Counted from the first letter of the stretch, positions 34,092 through 43,575 are shown. The stretch: 64,000 nucleotides of DNA from Rhodanobacter sp. MP7CTX1 (GCF_014205795.1 NZ_JACHCN010000013.1:1-64000), one strand, 5' to 3'. A program made the numbers and translations. Notes: generated from the letters alone by a model not told the origin.

Positions 34092-35327
34092 TCAGGATGA
34101 CCGCTTTACATCGCCGAAACCAACCCCGCGCGCTTCCGGACCCAACCAGGTGAGCAGCGCCAGCAACACGGCAACCGCGCCGATCCACAGCGACATCGAC
34201 CACGCGAAATCGCCGCCATGCCGCTGCGCGATCCAGGTCTGCGCCGTGGCCGTGATCGCCGCCAGCAGATTGCCCATCTGGTAAGCAAAACCCGGCAGCG
34301 TGCCGCGCAGGTGATCGGGCGACAGCTCGTTGAGATGGGTCGGCACCACGCCCCAGGCGCCCTGCACCATCACCTGGATCAGGAACGCGCCCAACCCCAA
34401 CAACAGCAGCGAGCCGCCGTACATCCACAACGGGATCACCGGTATCGCCAGCAGCGCGGCGATGATGATCGCCTTGCGCCGGCCAATGCGTTCGGAAAGT
34501 GAACCGAAGTACAGGCCACCAGCCAGCGCGCCAAGATTGAGCAGCGCGGCCAGCATGAAGGCGGTGGCCGAGCCGGCCGGGATGTGCAGATTCACCTGCA
34601 GGAAGGTCGGGTACATGTCCTGCGAGCCATGGCTGAACATGTTGAACGCAGCCATCAGGATCATCAGATAAAAGGCCAGCTTCCACTGCCCGCGCATCGA
34701 CTCCAGCAGACTGCGCCGCGGCTGCGCGTTCTGCTGCTGCCACACCGTCGATTCGGGCACTTTGCGCCGGATATACAGCACCAGCAGCGCGGGCACGGCA
34801 CCGACCACAAACAATCCGCGCCAGCCGATGTGGTCGACCAGAAGCCAGTTCGCCAACGCCGCGAGGAAAAAGCCGCAGGGGTAGCCGCTCTGCAACAGCC
34901 CGGAAATGATCCCGCGTGCCTTGGGTGGAATCGATTCCATTGCCAGTGACGCACCGATACCCCACTCGCCGCCCATCGCTATGCCGAACAGGAATCGCAT
35001 TACCAGCAAGATCGTCAGCGACGGTGCAACGGCGGTGGCCAGCTCAAACACCGAAAACAGGATCACGTCGAGCATCAGGATCGGGCGCCGCCCAAAGCGA
35101 TCGGCGAGCCTGCCAAACAACAGGGCCCCTAGCGGCCGTGCGGCGAGGGTCAGGAACAATGCATAAGTGACTTCGGCCTTGCCCACCCCAAACTCTTTGG
35201 CGACTGCAACAATCACGAACGTCAGCAGAAAGTAATCGAAGGCGTCCAGCGTCCAGCCGAGAAAACTTGCCAGAACCGTATGTCGCTGGGTGACGTTGAG
35301 TTCCCGCAGGGGTGCAAACAGCGACAT
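34092..35327 (-). CDS. MFS transporter (SHS / sialate-lactate carrier type)
   Basis: 411 residues from ATG 35327, about twelve hydrophobic segments. The MFS signature GRLADRFGRRP is in loop 2-3, the related GSLSERIGRRK in loop 8-9. The opening GWTLDAFDYFLLTF and IAMGGEWGIGASLAMESIP recall the SHS family (NanT, JEN1-type carboxylate transporters). A proton-coupled monocarboxylate importer is likely; the substrate cannot be read from sequence. Confidence 0.78.
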   Translation of the reverse strand: MSLFAPLRELNVTQRHTVLASFLGWTLDAFDYFLLTFVIVAVAKEFGVGKAEVTYALFLTLAARPLGALLFGRLADRFGRRPILMLDVILFSVFELATAVAPSLTILLVMRFLFGIAMGGEWGIGASLAMESIPPKARGIISGLLQSGYPCGFFLAALANWLLVDHIGWRGLFVVGAVPALLVLYIRRKVPESTVWQQQNAQPRRSLLESMRGQWKLAFYLMILMAAFNMFSHGSQDMYPTFLQVNLHIPAGSATAFMLAALLNLGALAGGLYFGSLSERIGRRKAIIIAALLAIPVIPLWMYGGSLLLLGLGAFLIQVMVQGAWGVVPTHLNELSPDHLRGTLPGFAYQMGNLLAAITATAQTWIAQRHGGDFAWSMSLWIGAVAVLLALLTWLGPEARGVGFGDVKRSS

Positions 35328-35643
35328 CGGGCTTTCCTTGGATCGGATCGGCAGGTTGCCGCTATCGTATGCATGACAGAGGCAAAACGCGCAACGTCGG
35401 CGGCGCGCCAGCCACTGGACAAGTTGCAGACACCGGATCAGAGCCGGAGGCAGCACATCATCGGTACCCGATTGTTGCGAGATGGCGCCATTCGGCGCCC
35501 CGCCGGCGATCACGGCGCATCCATTCAGGTTGGCTATGGCAAAAACCAGACGCGACAGCCATTGACCGGCTATACTTGCCGGCGCAGTCGCTCTGACTGC
35601 TGCGACAACCGTCGCCCCTTCCCCCAGTTTGCAACACGGTATG
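35328..35643. other. Upstream region of the MFS and rhlE genes, no gene seen
   Basis: A 344-bp divergent gap. It holds no convincing coding frame. On the plus strand a TATACT (35571-35576) could be the -10 of rhlE without a good -35, and the hairpin GCAGTC-GCTCT-GACTGC (35584-35600) would be at the start of a long rhlE leader. The side nearest the MFS gene shows nothing I recognise. Confidence 0.5.
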
Positions 35644-35669
35644 AACACTCCGGGTTGCTCAGGAGTGTT
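35644..35669 (+). promoter_or_regulatory. Hairpin covering the rhlE ribosome binding site
   Basis: AACACTCC (35644-35651) pairs perfectly with GGAGTGTT (35662-35669) across a 10-base loop. The right arm contains the Shine-Dalgarno AGGAG (35661-35665), and the ATG follows at 35672. The site that ribosomes must bind is therefore base-paired in the leader. Confidence 0.6.
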
Positions 35670-35671
35670 AC

Positions 35672-36997
35672 ATGTCTTTCGATTCGCTGGGCCTTGCGCC
35701 CGCGTTGTTGCGTGCGCTTGCCGATTACGGCTACACCCAGGCCACCCCGATCCAGGCCGCCGCGATTCCACCGGCGCTGGAAGGTCACGACCTGCTCGCT
35801 GCCGCCCAGACCGGCACCGGCAAAACGGCTGCGTTCGCGCTGCCGCTGTTGCAGAAGCTGTCAACCAGCGGCCAGACCATGACGCGTCGCCCGCGCGCGC
35901 TGGTGCTTACCCCAACCCGCGAGCTCGCTGCCCAGGTGCATGAGAATCTGCGCGACTACGGCAAGCATATGCAGGTCAGCGCCACCACCATCTTCGGCGG
36001 CGTCAGCATGGGCCCGCAGATCAACGCGCTGCGTCGCGGCGTTGATGTCGTCATCGCCACGCCTGGCCGCCTGATGGATCACATGCAGCAGCGCACGCTG
36101 GATCTGTCCGGCGTCGAAACGCTGATCCTCGACGAAGCCGACCGCATGCTCGACATGGGCTTCCTGCCGGCGCTGAAGCGCATTCTTGCCGCGTTGCCGA
36201 AGAAGCGGCAGACGCTGCTGTTCTCGGCCACCTTCGCACCGGCGATCAAGACGCTGGCGATGGAGTTCATGCACAACCCGCGCGAGATCTCGGTGAGCTC
36301 GCCGAACACCGTGGCGACCCTGGTCAGCCATCAGGTGCATCCGGTCGATGCGTCGCGCAAGCGCGATCTGCTGCTGCATCTGCTGTCGGCCGATAGCCGC
36401 CGCCAGACGCTGGTGTTCAGCCGCACCAAGCATGGTGCCGACAAGCTTGTGACCTTCCTGAACGCGTCTGGCCTACGCACCGCGGCGATCCACGGCAACA
36501 AGAGCCAGAACGCCCGCACCCGCGCACTGAGCGATTTCAAGAGTGGCCGCGTCACCGTGCTGGTCGCCACCGACATCGCTGCCCGTGGCATCGATATCGA
36601 GCAGCTGCCGATCGTGATCAACTTCGATCTGCCGATGGTTGCTGAAGACTACGTGCACCGCATCGGCCGCACCGGCCGTGCCGGCTCCGAAGGTCTGGCC
36701 GTGTCGCTGGTCAGCCATGACGAATCCGGTCTGCTGCGCGACATCCGCAAGCTGCTCAGCCAGGATATCGCCCTCAACAACGTTGCAGGCTACGAGCCGT
36801 CGGCACCGCTGCGACTGGATGCCGGCGCACCGCGTCCGGTGCAGCGCCCGCAGCAGCGTGCACCGCAGCGCCAGCCGCGTCAGGGCAAGACCTCGACGTC
36901 GGCACGGCCGAATGGTTTTGCGCCGGCTGGCCGCGGCGATCACGCCGCCGGCAATCACAAGCGTCGCTCGAACCAGCGTCCGGCCGCCAAGGCTTGA
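35672..36997 (+). CDS. rhlE: ATP-dependent RNA helicase RhlE
   Basis: 441 residues. DEAD-box motifs in order: Q motif (TPIQAAAIP), [30 protein letters not shown], and [10 protein letters not shown]. The C-terminal 60 or so residues are basic and Gln/Pro/Arg-rich, typical of RhlE tails that bind RNA. RhlE acts in ribosome assembly and RNA degradation and often in cold adaptation. A hairpin in the leader covers its Shine-Dalgarno. Confidence 0.92.
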   Translation: MSFDSLGLAPALLRALADYGYTQATPIQAAAIPPALEGHDLLAAAQTGTGKTAAFALPLLQKLSTSGQTMTRRPRALVLTPTRELAAQVHENLRDYGKHMQVSATTIFGGVSMGPQINALRRGVDVVIATPGRLMDHMQQRTLDLSGVETLILDEADRMLDMGFLPALKRILAALPKKRQTLLFSATFAPAIKTLAMEFMHNPREISVSSPNTVATLVSHQVHPVDASRKRDLLLHLLSADSRRQTLVFSRTKHGADKLVTFLNASGLRTAAIHGNKSQNARTRALSDFKSGRVTVLVATDIAARGIDIEQLPIVINFDLPMVAEDYVHRIGRTGRAGSEGLAVSLVSHDESGLLRDIRKLLSQDIALNNVAGYEPSAPLRLDAGAPRPVQRPQQRAPQRQPRQGKTSTSARPNGFAPAGRGDHAAGNHKRRSNQRPAAKA

Positions 36998-37028
36998 AGC
37001 TACACGTAAGATGAGTTGGTGATACTCG

Positions 37029-37055
37029 AAAATGGCGGCCAGTGGCCGCCATTTT
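37029..37055 (+). terminator. rhlE terminator
   Basis: AAAATGGCGGCC-AGT-GGCCGCCATTTT followed by CGTTT, 31 bases after the stop. A 12-bp perfect stem. Confidence 0.85.
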
Positions 37056-37125
37056 CGTTTGTGGCAACCGGATTTCTGCCGCGGCTTTGCGTTTATTGAT
37101 CCGGCCCACAAGTGTTGCGTAAGAA

Positions 37126-37275
37126 CCGTTCGCCCTGAGCGTGGCGCAGCAAAGTCGAAGGGCATCTGTGCACAACATCTTGAAGACGAAATCCATAGCG
37201 ATGCCTATAGATCCGGCCCGTAAATAGTTTCCCGCGTGCCCTTCGACTTCGCTGCGCTACGCTCAGGGCGAACGG
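37126..37275. repeat. Family G inverted pair between rhlE and fghA
   Basis: CCGTTCGCCCTGAGCGTGGC through AAAGTCGAAGGGC (37126-37163) and inverse GCCCTTCGACTTCGCTGCGC through AGGGCGAACGG (37238-37275), in the 341-bp convergent gap. ATCCGGCCC is also repeated just outside (37100) and inside (37211). No gene is seen in the gap. Confidence 0.8.
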
Positions 37276-37338
37276 GATGGGCGAGGCAAACGGGGCAAAC
37301 GTAGCAATTGCGGCCGAATCGATAAACATTCGCGGGAT

Positions 37339-38181
37339 TCACAGCAAGCCCAAGGCCCGTGCGTGATGGCGCAGATGGTCGTCGATGAAGCTGGCGATGA
37401 AGTAATAGCTGTGGTCGTACCCGGGGTGCCTGCGCAACAGCAGCGCCTGTCCGGCCTCAGCGCAGGCCTGATCGAACAGCTCGGGTTTCAACTGGGTCTG
37501 CAGAAACTGATCGGCGTCGCCCTGGTCGATCAGGATGGTGCCGGGAAACGTCTGTCGCCGCACCAGTTCGCAGGCATCGTAGTCGGCCCACGCCCGGCGG
37601 TCGGGGCCGAGATAGCGTGACAACGCCTTGTCACCCCAAGGCACCTGACCAGGCGCCACGATGGGCGCGAACGCGGACACCGACCGGTAGCGCTGTGGAT
37701 GTTTTAACGCGATGGTGAGTGCGCCGTGGCCACCCATCGAGTGCCCTAAGATCCCACTGCGCGCTACATCCACCGGAAAGTGCGCGGCGATCAATGCCGG
37801 CAACTCACTCACCACGTAGCTATGCATGCGAAACCGCGACGACCACGGCGCCTCGGTGGCATCGACATAGAACCCGGCGCCTTCACCGAACTCCCAATCA
37901 CCGGTGGCACCGTCGATGCCGGTGCCACGAGGGCTGGTATCGGGCATCACCAGGACCAGGCCGTACTTTGCGGCCAGCCGCTGCGCACCGGCCTTGATCG
38001 TGGCGGTTTCCTCGCTGCAGGTCAGCCCAGCCAGGAAATACAGCACCGGGCACGGCTGCGCCGCTGCTTGCGGCGGTTGATAGACCGCCAGCCGCATCGG
38101 CCCGGCGCAGACGTCCGAGTGGTGCCGGTAAAAGCCCTGCACACCACCATGGCAGCGCTGTTCGGAGAGCGTTTCGAGCAT
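37339..38181 (-). CDS. fghA: S-formylglutathione hydrolase
   Basis: 280 residues. It hydrolyses S-formylglutathione to formate and glutathione in formaldehyde detoxification. The esterase-D fold shows LYFLAGLTCSEET, the nucleophile in ILGHSMGGHGAL, and the catalytic His in RHPGYDHSYYF. The usual partner, glutathione-dependent formaldehyde dehydrogenase, is not adjacent. Confidence 0.93.
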   Translation of the reverse strand: MLETLSEQRCHGGVQGFYRHHSDVCAGPMRLAVYQPPQAAAQPCPVLYFLAGLTCSEETATIKAGAQRLAAKYGLVLVMPDTSPRGTGIDGATGDWEFGEGAGFYVDATEAPWSSRFRMHSYVVSELPALIAAHFPVDVARSGILGHSMGGHGALTIALKHPQRYRSVSAFAPIVAPGQVPWGDKALSRYLGPDRRAWADYDACELVRRQTFPGTILIDQGDADQFLQTQLKPELFDQACAEAGQALLLRRHPGYDHSYYFIASFIDDHLRHHARALGLL

Positions 38182-38346
38182 GCCTTGGTCATCCTTATCT
38201 GGCTAATACCATCAACCCGAAGCATAACCGCGCGCCGCCGCTGCACCGCGTTCAGCTAGCGCGGCGACGCGCAAGCGTTGAGACTGGTAGAATGCACGGC
38301 TTGCGCCCCGCATTTCCGGTGCCGCTCCCTGTTTCGAGGTCCCCCC

Positions 38347-40314
38347 ATGTCATCCCCCGTTTCCGACAACGCCCCGGTTCCGTCCGGCTTTGGCGCACTC
38401 GCTCTGCACCCCGACGTATTGCGCGTGCTGGCCGACGTCGGCTATGAATCGCCCTCGCCGATTCAGGCCGCGACCATTCCACCGCTGCTGGAAGGGCGCG
38501 ACGTGCTCGGCCAGGCGCAGACCGGCACCGGCAAGACCGCCGCGTTCGCGCTCCCGATCCTGTCGCGTCTAAGCCCGCGCGCCGGCAAGCCGCAGGCACT
38601 GGTGCTGGCGCCGACGCGCGAATTGGCCATCCAGGTGGCTGAAGCTTTTCAGAAATACGCCACGCACATTCCCGGTTTCCAGGTGCTGCCGATCTACGGC
38701 GGCCAGAGCTACGGCCCCCAGCTGCACTCGCTCAAGCGCGGCGTGCATGTCGTGGTCGGCACGCCCGGTCGCGTGATCGATCATCTGGACAAGGGCACGC
38801 TGGATCTGTCCGAGCTTAAATATCTGGTGCTCGACGAAGCCGACGAGATGCTGCGCATGGGCTTCATCGACGATGTCGAGAAAGTGCTGCTGGCCACACC
38901 GCCGCAGCGCCAGGTCGCGCTGTTTTCCGCGACCATGCCGAGCGTCATCCGCAAGATCGCGCAGAAGCACCTGAAGGACCCGGTTGAGGTCACCATCAAG
39001 TCCTCCACCAGCACGGCGCCGAATATCCGCCAGCGCTACTGGTTCGTCAGCGGCATGCACAAGCTCGATGCGATGACTCGTATCCTCGAGGCCGAACCGT
39101 TCGACGCGATGATCATCTTCGCGCGCACCAAGCAGGCCACCGACGAGCTGGCCGGCAAGCTGCAGGCGCGCGGCTTGGCAGCTGCAGCGATCAACGGCGA
39201 CATCGCGCAACCGCAACGCGAGCGGGTGATCCAGCAGCTAAAGGACGGCAAGCTGGACATCCTGGTTGCCACTGACGTGGCCGCGCGCGGCCTCGACGTG
39301 GATCGCATCAGCCACGTGATGAATTACGACATTCCGTACGACACCGAGAGCTACGTGCACCGCATCGGCCGCACTGGCCGTGCCGGGCGCAGTGGTGAGG
39401 CGATCCTGTTCGTCAGCCCGCGCGAAAAAGGCATGTTGCATGCGATCGAGCGTGCGACCCGCCAGCCGATCGAACAGATGCAGCTGCCCTCGGTCGACGT
39501 TGTCAACGACGTGCGCATCGGCAAGTTCAAGCAGCGCATCAGCGACATGCTGGCGGTCGGCGAACTGGGCCAGTTCCAGCAGCTGATTGAGCAGTACGAG
39601 CGGGAGCACAACGTACCGGCGATCGAGATCGCCGCCGCGCTGGCGCGCATCGCGCAGGGCGACCAGCCGTTGCTGCTGCCGCCGCAGCCGAAGCGCGAAA
39701 AATACGAACCGGCCACGCGCGAAAATACGTCGCGGGATCGCCCCTCACGTGAGCGGTCTTCAGCCGAGCGGGCACCACGCACGAGTAGCGCCCACGAACG
39801 CCGCCCCTCCGCCGAGCACGACAGCGCCGCCAGTCGTCCGCCGCGCGAGCACAAGCCGCGCGAGCATGCGGCGCGTGACGTCGCGCCAGCGCGTGACTTC
39901 GGCCAGCGGCCGGCGCGCGCGCATGCCACCGAGGAAGGCAAGCGCACCTACCGCATCGAGGTTGGCCACGAACATGGTGTGAAGCCCGGCAACATCGTGG
40001 GCGCGATCGCCAACGAGGCCGGCCTGGAAAGCCAGTTCATCGGACGCCTCAGCATCCGCGACCATTACAGCCTGATCGACCTGCCCGATGGCATGCCCGC
40101 CGAAGTCTTCGAGCATCTGAAAAAAGTCTGGGTCGTGCAACAGCAGTTGCGCATCCACGAGTGGGACGGCACCGACAACGATGCCGCCAGCGCCACGCCG
40201 CCACGAAAACCCGGCGGCTTCAAGAAGCCTGGCAGCTTCAAGCCAGGTGGCTTCAAGCCCGGCGATGGCAAACCACGGCACGCTGGTGGCGGCAAGCCGC
40301 CGCATCGCAAGTGA
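38347..40314 (+). CDS. deaD: ATP-dependent RNA helicase DeaD/CsdA
   Basis: 655 residues from ATG 38347. DEAD-box core: [42 protein letters not shown]. Then a dimerisation region, a charged segment of about 70 residues very rich in Arg, Ser, Glu and His, and an RRM-like DbpA domain (TYRIEVGHEHGVKPGNIVGA ... SLIDLPDGMP). It ends in a Gly/Lys/Pro tail with GGFK repeats. CsdA helps 50S assembly and mRNA decay at low temperature. Confidence 0.95.
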   Translation: MSSPVSDNAPVPSGFGALALHPDVLRVLADVGYESPSPIQAATIPPLLEGRDVLGQAQTGTGKTAAFALPILSRLSPRAGKPQALVLAPTRELAIQVAEAFQKYATHIPGFQVLPIYGGQSYGPQLHSLKRGVHVVVGTPGRVIDHLDKGTLDLSELKYLVLDEADEMLRMGFIDDVEKVLLATPPQRQVALFSATMPSVIRKIAQKHLKDPVEVTIKSSTSTAPNIRQRYWFVSGMHKLDAMTRILEAEPFDAMIIFARTKQATDELAGKLQARGLAAAAINGDIAQPQRERVIQQLKDGKLDILVATDVAARGLDVDRISHVMNYDIPYDTESYVHRIGRTGRAGRSGEAILFVSPREKGMLHAIERATRQPIEQMQLPSVDVVNDVRIGKFKQRISDMLAVGELGQFQQLIEQYEREHNVPAIEIAAALARIAQGDQPLLLPPQPKREKYEPATRENTSRDRPSRERSSAERAPRTSSAHERRPSAEHDSAASRPPREHKPREHAARDVAPARDFGQRPARAHATEEGKRTYRIEVGHEHGVKPGNIVGAIANEAGLESQFIGRLSIRDHYSLIDLPDGMPAEVFEHLKKVWVVQQQLRIHEWDGTDNDAASATPPRKPGGFKKPGSFKPGGFKPGDGKPRHAGGGKPPHRK

Positions 40315-40336
40315 TCCGCAGGCACCACGGATCGCC

Positions 40337-40375
40337 GTCGCCCGATCGTTTCGATCGGGCGACGCAACGTTTTCG
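40337..40375 (+). terminator. deaD terminator
   Basis: GTCGCCCGATCG-TTT-CGATCGGGCGAC followed by GCAACGTTTT, 22 bases after the stop. A perfect 12-bp stem with a delayed U-run. Confidence 0.8.
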
Positions 40376-40451
40376 TATGGCATTCGCCAGCAATGCTGGA
40401 AATAGCCGAAACGCCCATATGTCATGGCGATCCTCTTGAGATGATCCTGCC

Positions 40452-41234
40452 ATGACCGCCCTGCCCAGCCTGTACATCTCCCACGGTTCGCCGATGACTG
40501 CCCTGCAACCCGGCCTGACCGGTGCGAGGCTGGCCGAACTGGCGGCAGCATTGCCGCATCCCAAGGCGATCGTGATCGCCAGTGCGCACTGGTTGGCGCG
40601 TCAGCCGCAAGTCGGTGGAGCGGTGCGGCCGGAAACGATTCACGACTTCTACGGCTTTCCGCAGGCATTGTTCGACATCCAGTACCCAGCACCGGGAGCG
40701 CCGGCGTTGGCGGCGAAGGTGGTGACCCTCCTGGACGCAGCCGGACTGGCGCCGACGCTCGATCCCGATCATGGCATCGACCACGGCGTGTGGGTGCCGC
40801 TGCATTTGCTCTATCCCGATGCCGATATCCCGCTGGTACCGCTGTCGATCCAGCCCGAGCTGGGGCCGGCACACCAGTACGCGCTCGGCCGTGCGCTGGC
40901 ATCGTTGCGCGAGGAGGGCGTGCTGCTGATCGGCTCGGGCAGCATCACCCACAACCTGCGCGACCTGCGTGTCGGTTACAGCGATGAACGGCAGGCACCG
41001 TACGTGAAGCCGTTCATCGACTGGATCGAGCAGCGACTGGGCGCCGGCGACATTGATGCCCTGCTTGACTACCGTCATCAGGCCCCGTTTGCCGAACGCG
41101 CACATCCCACCGACGAGCACCTGTTGCCGTTGTTCTTCGCTCTCGGTGCGGCGGGAGCGAATGCGCATGCACAGCGCATCGACGCGGGCATCGACATGGG
41201 TCTGCTGGCAATGGACATCTACCGCTTCGATTGA
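40452..41234 (+). CDS. ygiD: LigB-type extradiol dioxygenase (DODA/YgiD-like)
   Basis: 260 residues. Conserved histidines of the class III dioxygenase site appear in YISHGSPM, ASAHWLA, GSITHNLRDL and RAHPTDEHLLPLF. E. coli YgiD, of the same size, cleaves 4,5-DOPA. The physiological substrate is unknown, and no aromatic catabolic gene is adjacent. Confidence 0.88.
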   Translation: MTALPSLYISHGSPMTALQPGLTGARLAELAAALPHPKAIVIASAHWLARQPQVGGAVRPETIHDFYGFPQALFDIQYPAPGAPALAAKVVTLLDAAGLAPTLDPDHGIDHGVWVPLHLLYPDADIPLVPLSIQPELGPAHQYALGRALASLREEGVLLIGSGSITHNLRDLRVGYSDERQAPYVKPFIDWIEQRLGAGDIDALLDYRHQAPFAERAHPTDEHLLPLFFALGAAGANAHAQRIDAGIDMGLLAMDIYRFD

Positions 41235-41277
41235 GCCGGCTTCGATTGAGCCGTTGCGCATGGCGCAGCTGCCCGCG

Positions 41278-41360
41278 TAGGTTGGGGTGAGCGCAGCGAT
41301 GCCCAACGCGATGCCCCGCGAGGTTCATGTTGGGCATCGCTGCGCTCACCCCAACCTACG
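41278..41360. repeat. Family B inverted pair
   Basis: GTAGGTTGGGGTGAGCGCAG through GATGCCCAACG (41278-41308) and inverse TGTTGGGCATCGCTGCGCTC through ACCCCAACCTACG (41328-41360). The arms are in the opposite order to the pair at 16840-16923 but have the same sequence. It abuts a Family A pair. Confidence 0.9.
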
Positions 41361-41364
41361 TACG

Positions 41365-41434
41365 GCTCTTGTGGGAGCGACTTCAGTCGCGATGGCGCTT
41401 GTAGAGCTATCGCGACTGAAGTCGCTCCCACAGG
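41365..41434. repeat. Family A inverted pair
   Basis: GCTCTTGTGGGAGCGACTTC through AGTCGCGATGGC (41365-41396) and inverse AGAGCTATCGCGACTGAAGT through CGCTCCCACAGG (41404-41434), with only a 7-bp loop. It sits directly after the Family B pair in the convergent gap between ygiD and the YkgJ gene. Confidence 0.9.
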
Positions 41435-41497
41435 TTCTTCTCGACGTGTTTCGCGCAGACTCGATCCTGGAGTGCGTTCAAACAAATCAACGAACGA

Positions 41498-41863
41498 CTA
41501 CGCGCCGGCATCCGACCGCTCAATCCAGTCATGCGGCGTGAGCACCGGCAATCCGTACTTGAGACGCGCCCGGTCGCATTGCGGATTGATCGTGCCGAAC
41601 TCCCATGATGGGATTACCTCGCGGCACACCGATGGTCGCTGCATGTAGATGCTGCAATGTGTGGCTTCACCGACCGTGCCTCGCAATGCGACGCAGTGCG
41701 GCTGCGCGACGTTGGTGCCGCGCATCGCGAGCCGGTGTGGATCCAGCTTTTCGGTGAACTCTGGCGGCACGCTGCCGCCCAGCGAGGCTTCCGCCTCCGA
41801 CCAGTGAAACGCCACACGAAAAGCGGCGCAACAGGCGCCGCAACGCAAACAGGGATGTTCCAT
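41498..41863 (-). CDS. YkgJ-family cysteine cluster protein
   Basis: 121 residues. The cluster PCLRCGACCAAFRVAFHW at the N-terminus, with further Cys in HCVAL, HCSIY, SVCREV and PQCDRARLKYGLP, defines the YkgJ/Fe-S or zinc-chelating family (UPF0153). Function unknown. The ATG at 41863 is chosen; a TTG four codons upstream is less likely. Confidence 0.88.
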   Translation of the reverse strand: MEHPCLRCGACCAAFRVAFHWSEAEASLGGSVPPEFTEKLDPHRLAMRGTNVAQPHCVALRGTVGEATHCSIYMQRPSVCREVIPSWEFGTINPQCDRARLKYGLPVLTPHDWIERSDAGA

Positions 41864-41933
41864 CAAATTGACCAACGCGCACCCGCGGCGCGCAACGCGC
41901 GAAATTAAAACGTTGAAGATCTGTCAGCTTTGC

Positions 41934-42791
41934 CTATGGCTCGCCGGCAAACGTATTGCACTGACCCATGTCACCACTGTTGAAGCCGGCCTTGAACCAT
42001 TTTACCCGTTGCGCCGAAGTGCCGTGGGTGAACGAGTCCGGCACGACGCGTCCCTGCGCTTGCTGCTGCAATGTATCGTCGCCGATCTGGCTGGCGGCAT
42101 TGAGGGCGGATTCAACATCACCCGGCTGCAGCCATTGCAGGCGTTGCTGGGTGCGATTGGCCCAGACGCCGGCAAAACAGTCGGCCTGTAGCTCCTGTCG
42201 AACGGACAAGCCATCAGCACCATCCATCGGCGCACCCTGGCGGCGCGCCGCATCCACCTGGTCGAACACGCCGATCAGTTTCTGCACGTGATGACCGACC
42301 TCGTGCGCAATCACATAGGCGCGGGCGAAATCGCCGGAGGCGTGAAAGCGATCCTGCAGCTCCTGGAAGAACGCCAGGTCCAGATACACCTTCTGATCGC
42401 CCGGGCAATAGAACGGCCCTACCGCCGTCGATGCGGCGCCGCAAGCGGTACTCACGCCGCCGCTGAACAGCTCGAGCTTGGGATCGACGTAGGTTTTGCC
42501 GTTGGCGGCGAAGATGTCGCCCCAGGTCTTCTCGGTCGAGCCGAGAATCTTGCTGACGAACTCCTTCTGTTGCGGATCGACCTGCGCCGGCACCGCAGTC
42601 TGGGTCGATGCGTCGGATTGGGTGCCACCCTGGTCCAGCAGCGCCAGCGGATTCTTGAAAAAAATCCAGCCAAGGATCGCCATGATCAGGATGCCGCCCA
42701 GGCTCATGCCCCGACCGCCTCCAAAACGCGGACCGCCGCCGCCGCTGTCGACTTCGACGTTGTTGCTGCTTTCGCCTTTCTGCCAGTCCAT
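41934..42791 (-). CDS. ypfJ: Neutral zinc metallopeptidase (YpfJ family)
   Basis: 285 residues from ATG 42791; the frame is open to 42869. The opening MDWQKGESSNNVEV and the Gly-rich stretch precede a single membrane helix (LGGILIMAILGWIFF), then the zinc site HEVGHHVQ and the downstream Glu/Asp of ELQADCFAGVW. It is predicted to be membrane-anchored with a periplasmic catalytic domain. Physiological role unknown. Confidence 0.92.
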   Translation of the reverse strand: MDWQKGESSNNVEVDSGGGGPRFGGGRGMSLGGILIMAILGWIFFKNPLALLDQGGTQSDASTQTAVPAQVDPQQKEFVSKILGSTEKTWGDIFAANGKTYVDPKLELFSGGVSTACGAASTAVGPFYCPGDQKVYLDLAFFQELQDRFHASGDFARAYVIAHEVGHHVQKLIGVFDQVDAARRQGAPMDGADGLSVRQELQADCFAGVWANRTQQRLQWLQPGDVESALNAASQIGDDTLQQQAQGRVVPDSFTHGTSAQRVKWFKAGFNSGDMGQCNTFAGEP

Positions 42792-42910
42792 ACGTCCCCC
42801 GCTGAGAGGTGCACAACGTCCCATAACGTCACTCGACGATAACCCGTTCGCCGGGATCACGCCAAGCACTCGCTGCAGCTACAGTAGGCCCTCTTTCACG
42901 AGGACCCACC

Positions 42911-43303
42911 ATGACCTATCTGCCCGCCCTGGTTACCCTGCTCACCATGTTCTTGTTGGCCGGCACCATGTACGCGGTCAGTCGCGCCCGTGGCCGCCAT
43001 GGCATCAAGGCGCCCGCGGTCACGGGCCACCCGGCATTCGAGCGCGCTTACCGCGTGCAGATGAACACGCTGGAAGGCACCGTCATGTTTTTGCCGACGC
43101 TATGGCTGGCGGCAAACTATGGTTTCAGCGGGTGGGCGGGCATCGCCGGACTGGTCTGGCTGGTTGGCCGGGTGTGGTACGCGCTGGCCTATCTGAAGGA
43201 CGAGACTAAGCGCGGCCCGGGTTTCACGGTGAGCGCGATCGCCTGGGTGGCCTTGCTGGTGATGGCGTGCATTGCGGTGTGCCGCCTCATGCTGCTCGGC
43301 TGA
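42911..43303 (+). CDS. MAPEG-family membrane protein
   Basis: 130 residues, four hydrophobic helices. The MAPEG signature region HPAFERAYRVQMNTLEGTVM is clear. Eukaryotic members are glutathione S-transferases or eicosanoid enzymes; bacterial ones are mostly uncharacterised. Divergent from ypfJ. The following 272 bp to the CPBP gene contain no frame or repeat I can support. Confidence 0.9.
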   Translation: MTYLPALVTLLTMFLLAGTMYAVSRARGRHGIKAPAVTGHPAFERAYRVQMNTLEGTVMFLPTLWLAANYGFSGWAGIAGLVWLVGRVWYALAYLKDETKRGPGFTVSAIAWVALLVMACIAVCRLMLLG

Positions 43304-43575
43304 AGTTCGGGCATCGCGCCGGCCATCAACACGCCCTTGCAATCTTCATTGTGGTGAAGGGTGCCGGGATCACGCCGTGCATCAAGACACCTCGGACAAG
43401 AGTGCAAGTCGCTCATGCGGTCACTTCATCAGCCTCGATCTCACCGCAACCGTGCCAGATGGCAGGATTGCCCGCGCTGCCAGCATGCCGGTAGCGTGCA
43501 ATCCATGAACACCACGCGCGCAGTCCGTCCCGACGACACGCGTGTCCTGCAATAACCGCGGCCCTGCTGGATGTC

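Noticed and set aside
33529..34965. 478-codon minus-strand frame read as one protein including SlyD
   Set aside because: Only the last 161 codons encode SlyD; the upstream part is an out-of-frame reading of the MFS gene on the same strand.
43189..43416. Minus-strand 75-codon frame with two Cys at its start
   Set aside because: It overlaps the MAPEG gene by more than 100 bp, has no Shine-Dalgarno and no recognisable family.
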